From contig NC_088303.1 of the NCBI RefSeq assembly GCF_032854445.1, forward strand, positions 30,669,265 through 30,733,264: DNA of 64,000 nt, given 5' to 3'. Below, in pieces: positions 27,113-38,800 of the stretch. A program made the translations under genes and the position numbers. A model generated the notes under the pieces. It was not told where the DNA came from, did no database searches, and saw nothing but the letters and a program-made list of their open reading frames with translations. Every line of letters begins with the position of its first letter. The stretch's first letter is position 1. Origin of the DNA: Liolophura sinensis. Taxonomy: Eukaryota; Mollusca; Polyplacophora; Chitonida; Chitonidae.

Positions 27113-29634
27113 GACCTTGAATCCAGAAAATGAGTTTGAAATCCAATGTACCACTTCAGTGCCTTTCTTTCATAAACCACTGCCAGAATGACGTACATTA
27201 ACTATCATAGCAATGGAGTGTCTTTAGTACACATTTTGGTATGGTAGTTAGCCTATACCTGCATGGATGGTAAACAGAGCGAGCCGCATGCTTCGGATCT
27301 GCTGCCGCCGAGGAAACTAGTTCCATTGTGAGAATTATTACAGTGATGTTATTTTCACAAAAATCATTTGTATCACATTAGTTTTACTCGGAATCGGGAG
27401 TGGGGTGTTTGGATTGTTGGGGTAAGAGGGTGAGATACTGAGAATGTATGCGGATATTGCGGATATCTATTACCGGTTTTCTAAGACTGTTTCTAAGACT
27501 GTTACGGCAACAGGCCGGGATTAATAGCGCGTATTTCATCGAAGTTTACATTGTACTGTAGTAAGTACAGTGGCCCTCGAGTGTGCCCTGTTGCTACGGT
27601 CGTTAATTCCCAAAGGACTAGATTTGCATGAATGGATTATATGTACCCGCACAGACAAGTTTGCTTAGTACATTCTGCTAGGCATTTGACAAAGATCTGA
27701 ACTCCATCCCCTCTCGTATGTTTTACTTTAAAAAAATGTTGATTAACATCATTTATACAGACTAACAAAATCAGATTCGGAATCACCAGTTTTTACACAG
27801 GCCGATATATCAAAGTTATTTTAAAATACAAAACTTTTATGACGTCATATATTTGATCAATGGCGAGTTTCTGAAGTTCGTTTCGGATTTTAATGTCTTC
27901 TTTAAACTTAATATAACTATACATATAGTAAAGTTCTACATACTCAGTAATTTTTCACTTACAGGAGGGCGGTCAGTTTTTGGGGTCGATTAAACAGGAG
28001 TGCCCGCAGTTGAGGTAGTTGTACTGAAGTTAACCTGTACTGAGATGCTCGATGAAAGCTGCATCGAGCAGAAAAATGTGGGCAGATGATGAGAAAGTCT
28101 ACAAAAGGAATCGTGTGGAAATGTTTCCGAAAATGAAAAGAAAAAAACATAAATGGTCAATACGAAGTGAAAGCAAATAGCGGTGCATAATGAACATGTA
28201 ATCCTATGCTGTACTTAAATTTGTTTTGACGAGACGTTCGCTCGTTGTATGCTTTTGTTCTTTGAAATTGTCACGTGTAAAGATATAAAAAAAAAACTAT
28301 CCCCCTTAAATCTACAATAGCTTATTTTCAGTCAGCTGATAAGTACCGAAAGAATTAGGCCTTTACTGTTGATTATATTGAATCCGCTATTACTAGATGA
28401 GGCCTATTTGTTATGAACCAATCGACACACTTGACTTACATTTTCATGTATCTCTTGCTCCGATACGCACGACCGCTGCTAACATTTTTAAAAGATGTTT
28501 GTTACATACAAACCTGGCTGGTAAGCTTTTGTGCCCTGATACGTACGACCTTTTCTCGTCCGGTTATGTAGTTTTAACAGCCTTGATGAATGTGTGAAGA
28601 TATTCGTTTGCAACATAATTCATTCTGTATAAAACATCGATCATCCCCAATGATTGGTTTATACGACGGCATTATGGTTATTGGTTTCAGGATCTTGAAT
28701 CCGAATGTTGCGTGCATAATGTCAGAACCTATACGTGGTAATCCCGGCTAGATCTTTCTGTAAAAGGAAAGCATGAAGTTTTACTGATGAGATAGGGAAT
28801 TATCCGCATGAACATATCCATGCAAATCGGCAGTAATGTGAGATTTCTGTTTTTCTGAGTATAGATGAAGTGTTCGTTGTTTGTTCCAGTGTTCACCGTT
28901 GTGAATTTCCGTTTCAGCTAATTTATCAATCGAATTGATTTTGCAGCAATCTTACTTAACAAGACAATATATACAATATAAATGTATATTTTTATATATG
29001 GACTTTGGCATTGCACCCTGTCCGTATATGTAGGTCCACAAGTAAGATTTGTGTTGCACTAAGCGCACGTGAGCAATAAATGTGGTTTTTGCATAGTCAT
29101 GCTTAAAAGCCTGTGAAATCCCGTGACAGCCTAAGGGAACACTAACGATTTAATATATATAAGCTTTGTCACCTAAACTACATAAAAAACAGATAACCTT
29201 TTACCATCTATGCCTAACCGTTCACGAAAACAAAGTCGTGTTTACGAGACAAGGTATATCGTATGTCAAGTGATTTGCATATGTCAGATTACCGCCAGGA
29301 AAAGATATATTAGCATGCATATTGACTTAGGCTGTATATAGTCATCTTAACTAAAAAAACACACGGACTTATAGGTGATTTAAAAAACAAACAAACCGTG
29401 AGCCCACTGCACGAGGAATCTGCTGAGCGTGCATGGCTCTTCAATTGGCACTTTATGTGAAAACTTTGTGTCTCTATAACCCTATTTCTCACAAGGAGGT
29501 TAAGTCATATCTTAAAGTTCTCAGTCACATGCTGTACTTTCGTAATAAGTTATTCTTGAAATATATTTTTTGTGTGTGATTCAGACCGACGACATACAAG
29601 AACAATTGTCGTTAACTACAATAACATTGAAGTG
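27113..29634. other. No gene recognised
   Basis: AT-rich DNA with short open frames only; no repeat array or SINE is recognised inside. Confidence 0.55.
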
Positions 29635-29702
29635 CTTTATTTATTTACGTAGGTTGCTGGCAGATCTTCCCTCTTATGGTCGGAGAGGAAGCCATCATGT
29701 TG
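29635..29702 (-). mobile_element. SINE family B remnant
   Basis: TTTATTTATTTACGTAGGTT GCTGGCAGATCTTCCCTCTT ATGGTCGGAGAGGAAGCCAT matches the mid-body in reverse, with a large internal deletion. Confidence 0.55.
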
Positions 29703-30164
29703 AAATGCTTTAAGCTTCCAAATGAATTATTTATATATTTTGTCATGGAGACGCGCGTATGATTTTGGTATGTTCTTAAGAATCATAGCCAGTTGTCGAA
29801 TCAGTTTTTGTCCACATATTGGCTAATAATTATAGAAAATTATTAATTATAGAAATCTGAAAGTCATGGACATCTCCATTTGCATACAAAAACATCTCGG
29901 TTGGGCTGGTAGTCAGGTCGCCATCTTATTTCTAAGCGCTCCATAGTTGATACCTTTAGCAGGCAGATCTTAACCGTCTCGGAAATAAACCAGAAGTTAG
30001 ATGGAAACCGTCATATGAACGAGAAAGCCAGCTGCGTGAATCAAAGAAAATGTTTGAGACCGTAAAAATTGGTTTTATTGATTGGTTGGTTGATGTAATG
30101 ATTTTGTTTTGATTTGGTTTGATTGGTCAATTTATTTACTCATCGATTGAATGGATAGATCAAT

Positions 30165-30300
30165 TGAGTCAATGATTTATTAATTGAACGCCATAAATCA
30201 AGATTTTTCCACTTATACCGTGGCGGCCAATTTTGTGGCTGGAGGAAAACGGAGTGTTTGGAGGAAAACCAGAGACCTTTGGCAAGTTACTGAAGGGACT
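30165..30300 (-). mobile_element. SINE family B fragment, diverged
   Basis: GAACGCCATAAATCAAGATT TTTCCACTTATACCGTGGCG GCCAATTTTGTGGCTGGAGG matches the reverse tail region. There is a partial internal duplication of GGAGGAAAAC. Confidence 0.65.
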
Positions 30301-30539
30301 ATCCCACATGTGGGGTACAAACATGCACGCTATAAATTGCTTTAAGACAAGTTGCTTTCAGCCAAACATATGATCAGGGAGAAGAACAGTTAGATCAGCT
30401 ATATTGCCACAAAGGCTCCTACAGGAACAAAGAAAAAATGAGAATACACTTACTTAGAAGTTACACAAACAATTTTCACAGTGTGGGAAAATGACACGAA
30501 ATTGACTATATTTGTGTGTTTATTAATTCATTGATCGGT

Positions 30540-30680
30540 GTCTATTTTGTTTATTTATTTCATTGGTACTTTACGCCGCACTGAAGAATATGATATTATT
30601 CACCTGGGGGAAACCCACAGATATCTTCAGGTTGTTGGCAGACCTTCCAACGTACGATCGCAGAGGAAGCCCGCTTGAGC
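30540..30680 (-). mobile_element. SINE family B fragment, diverged
   Basis: TTATTTCATTGGTACTTTAC GCCGCACTGAAGAATATGA, then CAGGTTGTTGGCAGACCTTC CAACGTACGATCGCAGAGGA AGCC, match the reverse family B body. The block around GGCCAGCATTATG is deleted. Confidence 0.7.
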
Positions 30681-31529
30681 TTTTTTTTCTTATTAAAACA
30701 TGAACTGATACGTGCATTGAGGCCTGTATGCAACTCTCTAGCACACATTAATTTATTATTTCAAGCAGACGATAGGTCAAGGTTATATTCTGTTCAGTTC
30801 CAAGTCTACAACCCATCACATTTATTTATGTTGATGGTTATTGAGAAGTTTAAGTCCCTTATATACCTGTATGTACGTATAGAGACCTAATATGTAAATA
30901 TATATCTAATTTTTGTCTGTTATATGTACATTAGGTCCACTGTATTGGAAAATACAAGAAACACAATCAGTTGCGACAAGGGAGGTAACTGAGTGTTTAG
31001 GTAGCGTATTTACGTTTACGATGTTAACCAGAGATCCAGTAGTTCCCCTTGATTTTTAGAACTGAGTCGAATTTTCATCTCCTGTTACGTCGTACATTTA
31101 ATAATGTCTCTGATTTATCTGATTGGTAATTTGCAGTTTTCAGGTTTTACGTGTATGGCGAGGAAAAATCGCAAAATTATGCAGCAGGCTTCACCAGATA
31201 GAAAGAGAAATGTTCTCTTCTCAGCTTATAGTGTCATTTTTTAAAAAGCTTTCTTCTCCTTATAAATAGAATCTGTGAGGCGAGTGGGTCAAGTTGAACA
31301 TATGTATTAATATAAATTCTGAAGTCAAGCTGGTCAATATGTATAGAATGAATAACTGGCCACAATAGAGCTAGTGCCATGTACTTAGGGTTATATTACG
31401 GATATGTTAGGTATTTGGTGACGGGGGTCTCTGTAATTAAAGACATAATACAGTAAGCTGGGAAATTAGATTCATCGGGCCTGAGTTTATTACAGTTTAT
31501 GCATAGGCATCTTAAAATACAACTACAAG

Positions 31530-31705
31530 TGTAACTACAAACTGGCATGCAATACGACATCAACCACACGTGTAAATACAAACTGGCATGCAATACGACA
31601 TCAACCACACGTGTAAATACAAACTGGCATGCAATACGACAGTAACTACACGTGTAAATTAAAACTGGCATGCAATACGACAGCAATTAAACGTGTAAAT
31701 AATTC
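31530..31705. repeat. 41-bp tandem repeat, block 1
   Basis: Four units of about 41 bp with the core ACTGGCATGCAATACGACAT followed by CAACCACACGTGTAAATACA. Each unit contains the palindromes GCATGC and ACACGTGT. Block 2 at 31972-32130 carries the same units. Confidence 0.9.
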
Positions 31706-31971
31706 GATTTAAATTAAATTAAATATTCGAAAGGAAAACTGTAGAACTGAAATGGAATTTGAATCAACATATGAATTGAACAATGGTTTTTGTACGCTAT
31801 TGTTTCTGTGGAAATTTGGAGTAATGCACATAACGCAGAAGGTCTACATGGGGAACCGTGCATATATTAACCGTTCTGTTCTTGCTTACCAACATCGGCT
31901 AATAATATGACAGACTTGTGGATAATTTGTGTTACCATGGCGACAGATTGATACAATATCAAAATAGAATC

Positions 31972-32130
31972 ACTGGCGTGCAATACGACAGCAAGTACAC
32001 GTGTAAATACAAAGTGCCATGCAATACGACATCAACCACACGTGTAAATACAAACTGGCATGCAATACGACAGTAACTACACGTGTAAATTAAAACTGGC
32101 ATGCAATACGACAGCAATTACGGTCATCCA
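31972..32130. repeat. 41-bp tandem repeat, block 2
   Basis: The same 41-bp units as at 31530-31705, including the variant order (CATCAACCACACGTG, then AGTAACTACACGTG with the TTAAAACTGG variant, then ACAGCAATTA). The two blocks are separated by about 270 bp of unique sequence, which suggests segmental duplication or insertion into one array. Confidence 0.88.
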
Positions 32131-32619
32131 AATAAATGTACATAAATGGAATAAACGGTACACATTTGTATTTTGAGAGTAGTCCCGTTTTGACACCCAC
32201 CACTTCTGTTTTGACGCCTTTATCCACCACGTGGTAAAGCGCGTTTTCTGTACACCTTGAAAGCTAAGCGACGACTTCCACCAGTGATTATTGGCAACCA
32301 GCATAGTGAACATATGATGTTCTCAGTGTGGTTGTTGTGACGAGATGACAAGGGAGAGAATCCCTTTAGTAAACCTGGAATACCCAACCCAGTTTCTTCC
32401 CTTTATCAGTGGTTACCTAATGTCCTTGTTCCTTAACACCCAGGAAAACGACTGGGCAGACGTACATGTAGGTAATGTTAGCCAGTCTCTATTAGGGATA
32501 TGTCTACGGCTGGTAAAGCAGAGTACTGACGTAATGAATTAGTGTTAGTGTGGAATAGGGGAGTAGCAGATACCGTGTGTTAAGGTTACTCTAGTTATAC
32601 TGTTTTGTATAACATCCAA

Positions 32620-32878
32620 GGGAGGCATTCGTGGCTCAGTTGGTTAGCGTACTAGTGCAGAGTAATGACCCAGAAGTCTCTCACTAATGCGGTCGCTGTG
32701 ATATCAAGTCCAGCTCATGGTAGCCTCCTCTCTCCGGCCGTACGTGGGAAGTTCTGGCAACAACCTGCGGATGGTCGTGGGCACTGCCCGGTTTCCTCCC
32801 ACCACAATGCTGGCCGCCGTCGTATAGGTGAAATATTCTTCATTACGACGTAAAACACCAATCAAATAAATAAATAAA
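32620..32878 (+). mobile_element. Full-length tRNA-derived SINE, family B, with 12-bp target-site duplication
   Basis: The head GGCTCAGTTGGTTAGCG (box A) is followed by a body with GACCCAGAAG, GGTCGCTGTGATATCAAGTC, CAGCTCATGGTAGCC and ACCTGCGGATGGTCGTGGGC. The tail is GACGTAAAACACCAATCAAA followed by (TAAA)n. Perfect direct repeats TATAACATCCAA flank it (32608-32619 and 32879-32890), proving retroposition. This copy is the reference for the other family B pieces. Confidence 0.9.
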
Positions 32879-32890
32879 TATAACATCCAA

Positions 32891-35401
32891 CACATTTTGT
32901 GTTCAGTTCTTTCAACACCAGACCTTCCGTTAATTCAACACAAGATAGAGTTGTAGAAATATGATACAAGACCTTTGTTGGAAAGAACACAATTTGTGTT
33001 CATGCAACACAAGTTTTTCTTTTGTGTGTATCAAAAGCGTTTCACTGCATAACTAATTAATCCCGTCCTCTAAGTATTAATTACAGAAATACTGTTGCTG
33101 AATTCGCGCACAATCCTACGTCGAGCTCCTCAGTTTGAGGCTTGCAACAGTTTCATTCACAAACGACTCCATGTCCCAGTACGAGTAATTGTTTCATGGC
33201 GGTCCCATGTAAACCTCCAGACTTCACCGGCCATACATTTACACACGCTCACAAGCCGTCCTTCAAATTAAAATAACCCACTGATGACGAAGACTGAAGA
33301 GCGTCCGCCTCGAAGTTGGTAGTCGTTTAGATCAAGCCCATTACCGGTCATACCCAAAGACTTTAAAAGTGATGTATACTTGGTGCTTCTCCAGTTGGTG
33401 CTCAGCACTCAGAGGTTATATCATGCAAGGAAACACCACTGACTGACCTGGTGTCAGTACACTGTGACTTGGTGGGCGTGTCATCAAATTCTTCTTATTC
33501 TTATGGTAAATCGTGTTATACATTTGAGTATAATGTGCCGTCTAGTAGGCTCGCCCGTGGCTTGGGCAGAATCTGTGAATAACTGTGCGCCTTTTTTTCT
33601 GATGTCCGGCCCTTGCGTATGGATAATAGTCTTAGGTATAACACATTTCCGAACCACTAGTCTTAACTGTGAAAACATTACTGCACTTCATTTTTTGCGA
33701 CACATGTTTACCTTACCTGCACTGTTTACGTGTACAGTTAATGAACCTAGCGATGGCTTACTACGTCATTTAGGCGTGCGTAGGGAAATTACCCAGGACA
33801 AGCAGGTCTTATGGTAAAACCACAAACTGACAGAAAACAGCTATAACATCATCAAAATAAAACCAGACCCCATTTTAAAGCTATTCACGTTGCTAACCAT
33901 ATTTCTCACTTTCATTTTTTTACTACATCTAAATTCGCTGGAGAAGGACTTTAAGTAATCCTGCGTGGAGGACAAGTGCGCATGCTCGCTGTCTACATAA
34001 GGATGAGTGCTTGGACGGTGAAATCATACATTTGCTTTCTTTTAAAAACGCTAACTCTGTGTACGAAGGATCTGACATCTCCCTTTTTCCATTGTCGCAT
34101 AAGAACTTCAAAACCTGACCAGAGAATAACGTACTACGACATACATGTCTAACACATTTTTATCACACGTTGTTGTTAGCATAAATACACTCAACCCCTC
34201 CGCTCAGCAATTCAAGGTGACATGTGTTGAACGCACTCCGCCAGACACATGCGTGCCGATGTGAAGCTTAGCGAAGCTGCAGCAAGATTTATGAATGATT
34301 TTAACAGGAACATAGCCGAGTCACAAACATGCCGAGACGCCGAGACAATCTGAACTTTTGTGTCTTCCATGTCGGCAGGAAACTCGGCAATATGTTTTAG
34401 TCAACAATTTTCTGGGATTTATGTACTTGCGCATGCGATCTTTTCGCAGAACTGATAATTCACGATGAATTATGACGGTCATAGAATGCGGATAAACATG
34501 CTATCACTACATTTACTGATTCTGTGATCTGTGATGTAACAGTGATGCGATATCATATTTACAGAAAATGTTTGCAAAAAATGAACTGTAATCATCTGTT
34601 TCTTATAAACTCTCGCCTATATTCTGGTATCTGTAAAATTAGTCGTACTCACTAAGAAAATTGCCTTTTGTCAGCATGCCATTGGTTTGTGAATAGTTAT
34701 GATGTCACTTGAGGCAATGTGTTCTTGGTGTCGAAACCAAACGTATAGAGTTTAACATAATGAATAAGAAAATGTGTAGAGCTTATGGGGTTACGTGTCA
34801 CTGAGAGAAGTAACATTTTGATAGTGAATTGCAACTGGTTTTGTAGTGCTGAATATAGGCGACAATTTAATAAATTATAGGTACAAGCAACATATTAAAT
34901 GAAGTGTGAGGGAACAATTCAGGTAGTCAATGTGTGGAACTAGACACTAAAAGGGTTAACTTCCATAGAACTTCGTTAGGTCGATTCCGAGTGTTTTGTT
35001 GGTAAATAACATTGTATAGTTTAAGAAGGAAGCGCAAATCCTTAACGAAAATACTCAATTTTCTCTTGCACTCAAGCCCACCATTAAGTGAATGGTTCAT
35101 GTTAAATTATATACGAGAATTGTATTTTATACTATACATTTATATAAAAAAATCGACCAGTAATTGTTTTAACCGACGCACCGACGAACAAGCTGATCGA
35201 CATGCAGAAGAATTCGTAGAGCAGCTTTTTGTCGCAGCTAAACTGTTTGAAACACTTTTGTGGAAGTGGAATTATTGATGGTTTATTTATATATTAATAA
35301 GGATCAGTGAATTAGTGTATAAAATCTGATGTTCGGAACATCTAAGCTGTCATCAATCTTTGGCCTTGTCAAAAGTAATGTTACTCCTCACAGGTAGTGT
35401 A
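32891..35401. other. No gene recognised
   Basis: A possible eroded fold-back (CACATTTTGTGTT near 32892 and AACACAATTTGTGTT near 32990) is the only structure seen. A 117-codon frame at 33464-33817 (+) has no recognisable motif. Confidence 0.5.
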
Positions 35402-35641
35402 TACACTGGCAAAAACTCAAACGTGTTAAATGTAACAGGAAGTCTGTTATCTGAGTAATGATATGCAAGATTATTCTGTTAAATATAACACACGTATTCT
35501 ATTAATTCCACGTAAATATTGTATTACAATAACACGGTATTATGTAGAATATGACAGAATATTATGTTATAATAACAGAATACATTCTAGCACCACTCAG
35601 ACAACAGACTTTCTGTTAAACCCAACAGATTATTGTGAGTA
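35402..35641. mobile_element. MITE, copy 2 (240 bp)
   Basis: The same organisation and internal order as the element at 26428-26669: TACACTG start, GTTAAATGTAACAGGA, GTCTGTTATCTGAG, ATTATTCTGTTAAATATA, CAGACAACAGACTTTCTGTT, GAGTA end. It is more diverged in the terminal repeats. It sits about 200 bp left of the 75-bp satellite. Confidence 0.78.
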
Positions 35642-35859
35642 CAACGTAACATCAGTCCATGTTTATCGACTGCAAATTGACACTGCTGAAGATTGCCAAC
35701 GGTAGACAAATTTATGTTCGGTGTCACGGTAATTGATAAATGGGGATATTCACTCACTAGTCAGCCGTATTTAGCATCAAGGTTTCCAGGTTGGATTCTT
35801 GTATTTTCTTCAGGGAATAGTTGCTGATTTCCTGTCAACCTCTAGTTACTACTATATAT

Positions 35860-38800
35860 TCACTGTTAATGGTGGGGAAGGTATTAAGGAATCTGAGAAG
35901 GCTCAGCTTTGTTTTCCAGGGTCAATAATTGTTTTATATAACATAGGAGTGACTGGTCTTGTAAGATCTGAGAAGGTTCAGCTTTGTTTTGTATTGTTAA
36001 TAAGTATTCTATGTAACATAGGAGTTACTGGTATTGCGGGATGTGAGAAAGCTCAGCTTTGTTTTCCAGTGTAAATAATTGTTTTATATAACATAGGAGT
36101 GATTGGTATTGTGAGATCTGAGAAGGTTCAGCTTTGTTTTCCAGTGTTAATACTTGTTTTATATAACACAGGAGTGATTGGTATTGCGGGATCTGAGAAG
36201 GTTCAGCTTTGTTTTCCAGTGTAATTAATTGTTTTATATAACATAGGAGTGATTGGTATTACGGGATCTGAGAAGGCTCAGCTTTGTTTTCCAGTGTAAA
36301 TAATTGTTTTATATAACATAGGAGTGATTGGTATTGCGGGATCTGAGAAAGCTCAGCTTTGTTTTCTAGTGTCAATAATTGTTTTATATAACACAGAAGT
36401 GATTGGTATTACGGGAAATGAAAAGGCTCAGCTTTGTTTTCCAGTGTAAATAATTGTTTTATATAACGCAGGAGTGATTGGTATTGCGGGATCTGAGAAA
36501 GCTCAGCTTTGTTTTCTAGTGTCAATAATTGTTTTATACAACACAGAAGTGATTGGTATTACGGGATCTGAGAAGGTTCAGCTTTGTTTTCCACTGTTGA
36601 TAATTGTTTTATATAACATAGGAGTGATTGGTATTGCGTGATCTGAGAAAGCTCAGCTTTGTTTTCCAGTGTAAATAATTGTTTTATATAACGCAGGAGT
36701 GATTGGTATTACGGGATCTGAGAAGGTTCAGCTTTGTTTTCCAGTGTCAATAATTGTTTTATATAACGCTGGAGTGATTGGTATTGCGGCGTCTGAGAAA
36801 GCTCATCTTTGTTTTCCAGTGTAAATAATTGTTTTATATAACACAGAAGTAATTGGTATTACGGGATCTGAGAAGGTTCAGCTTTGTTTTCCAGTGTAAA
36901 TAATTGTTTTATATAACACAGGAGTGATTGGTATTGCGGGATCTAAGAATGCTCAGCTTTGTTTTCCAATGTAAATAATTGTTTTATATAACGCAGGAGT
37001 GATTGGTATTGCGGGATCTGAGAAGGTTCAGCTTTGTTTTCCAGTGTCAATAATTATTTTATATAACACAGAAGTGATTGGTATTACGGGATCTGAGAAG
37101 GCTCAGCTTTGTTTTCCAGTGTAAATAATTGTTTTATATAACATAGAAGTGATTGGTATTACGGGATCTGAGAAGGTTCAGCTTTGTTTTCCAGTGTAGA
37201 TAATTGTTTTATATAACGCAGGAGTGATTGGTATTGCAAGATCTGAGAAGGTTCAGCTTTGTTTTCCAGTGTAAATAATTGTTTTATATAACGCAGGAGT
37301 GATTGGTATTGCGGGATCTGAGAAGGCCCTGCTTTGTTTTCCAGTGTAAATAATTGTTTTATATAACATAGGAGTGATTGGTATTGCGGGATCTGAGAAG
37401 GCACAGCTTTGTTTTCCAGTGTAAATAATTGTTTTATATAACATAGGAGTGATTGGTATTGCGGGATCTGAGAATATCAGGTTTGTTTTCCAGTGTCAAT
37501 AATTGTTTTATATAACACAGAAGTGATTGGTATTACGGGATCTGAGAAGGCTCAGCTTTGTTTTCCAGTGTAAATAATTGTTTTATATAACGCAGGAGTG
37601 ATTGGTATTGCGGGATCTTAGAAGGTTCAGCTTTGTTTTCCAGTGTAAATAATTGTTTTATATAACATAGGAGTGATTGGTATTGCGGGATCTGAGAAGG
37701 TTCAGCTTTGTTTTCCAGTGTAAATAATTGTTTTATATAACATAGGAGTGATTGGTATTGCGTTATCTGAGAAGGCCCAGCTTTGTTTTCCAGTGTAAAT
37801 AATTGTTTTATATAACATAGGAGTGATTGGTATTGCGGGATCTGAGAAGGTTCAGCTTTGTTTTCCAGTGTAAATAATTGTTTTATATAACGCAGGAGTG
37901 ATTGGTATTGCGGGATCTTAGAAGGCTCAGCTTTGTTTTCCAGTGTAAATAATTGTTTTATATAACATAGGAGTAATTGGTATTGCTGGATCTGAGAAGG
38001 TTCAGCTTTGTTTTCCAGTGTAAATAATTGTTTTATATAACATAGGAGTGATTGGTATTGCGTTATCTGAGAAGGCCCAGCTTTGTTTTCCAGTGTAAAT
38101 AATTGTTTTATATAACATAGGAGTGATTGGTATTGCGGGATCTGAGAAGGCTCAGGTTTGTTTTCCAGTGTAAATAATTGTTTTATATAAGGCAGGAGTG
38201 ATTGGTATTGCGGGATCTGAGAAGGCTCAGGTTTGTTTTCCAGTGTAAATAATTGTTTTATATAACGCAGGAGTGATTGGTATTGCGGGATCTGAGAAGG
38301 TTCAGCTTTGTTTTCCAGTGTTAATACTTGTTTTATATAACATAGGAGTGACTGGTATTGCGGGATCTGAGAATATCAACTTTGTTTTCCAGTGTAAATA
38401 ATTGTTTTATATAACATAGGAGTGATTGGTATTGTGGGATCTGAGAAGGTTCAGCTTTGTTTTCCAGTGTTAATAATTTTTTTATATAACGCAGGAGTGA
38501 TTGGTATTGCGGGATCTGAGAAGGTTCAGCTTTGATTTGCAGTGTAAATAATTGCTTTATATAACATAGGAGTGATTGGTATTGCGGGATCTGAGAATAT
38601 CAGGTTTGTTTTCCAGTGTTAATAATTGTTTTATATAACGCAGGAGTGATTGGTATTGCGAGATCTGAGAAGTCTCAGCTTTGTTTTTTCAGTGTAAATA
38701 ATTGTTTTATATAAGGCAGGAGTGATTGGTATTACGGGATCTGAGAAGGCTCAGCTTTGTTTTCCAGTGTAAATAATGGTTTTATATAACATAGGAGTGA

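Noticed and set aside
26880..27191. 103-codon plus-strand frame and overlapping 96-codon minus-strand frame
   Set aside because: Both lie in a SINE with clear target-site duplications.
32665..32853. Short open frames in a less AT-rich block
   Set aside because: This is the body of the full-length SINE family B element.
32892..33010. Fold-back element with CACATTTTGTGTT / AACACAATTTGTGTT ends
   Set aside because: The arms are short and mismatched and no second copy is visible.
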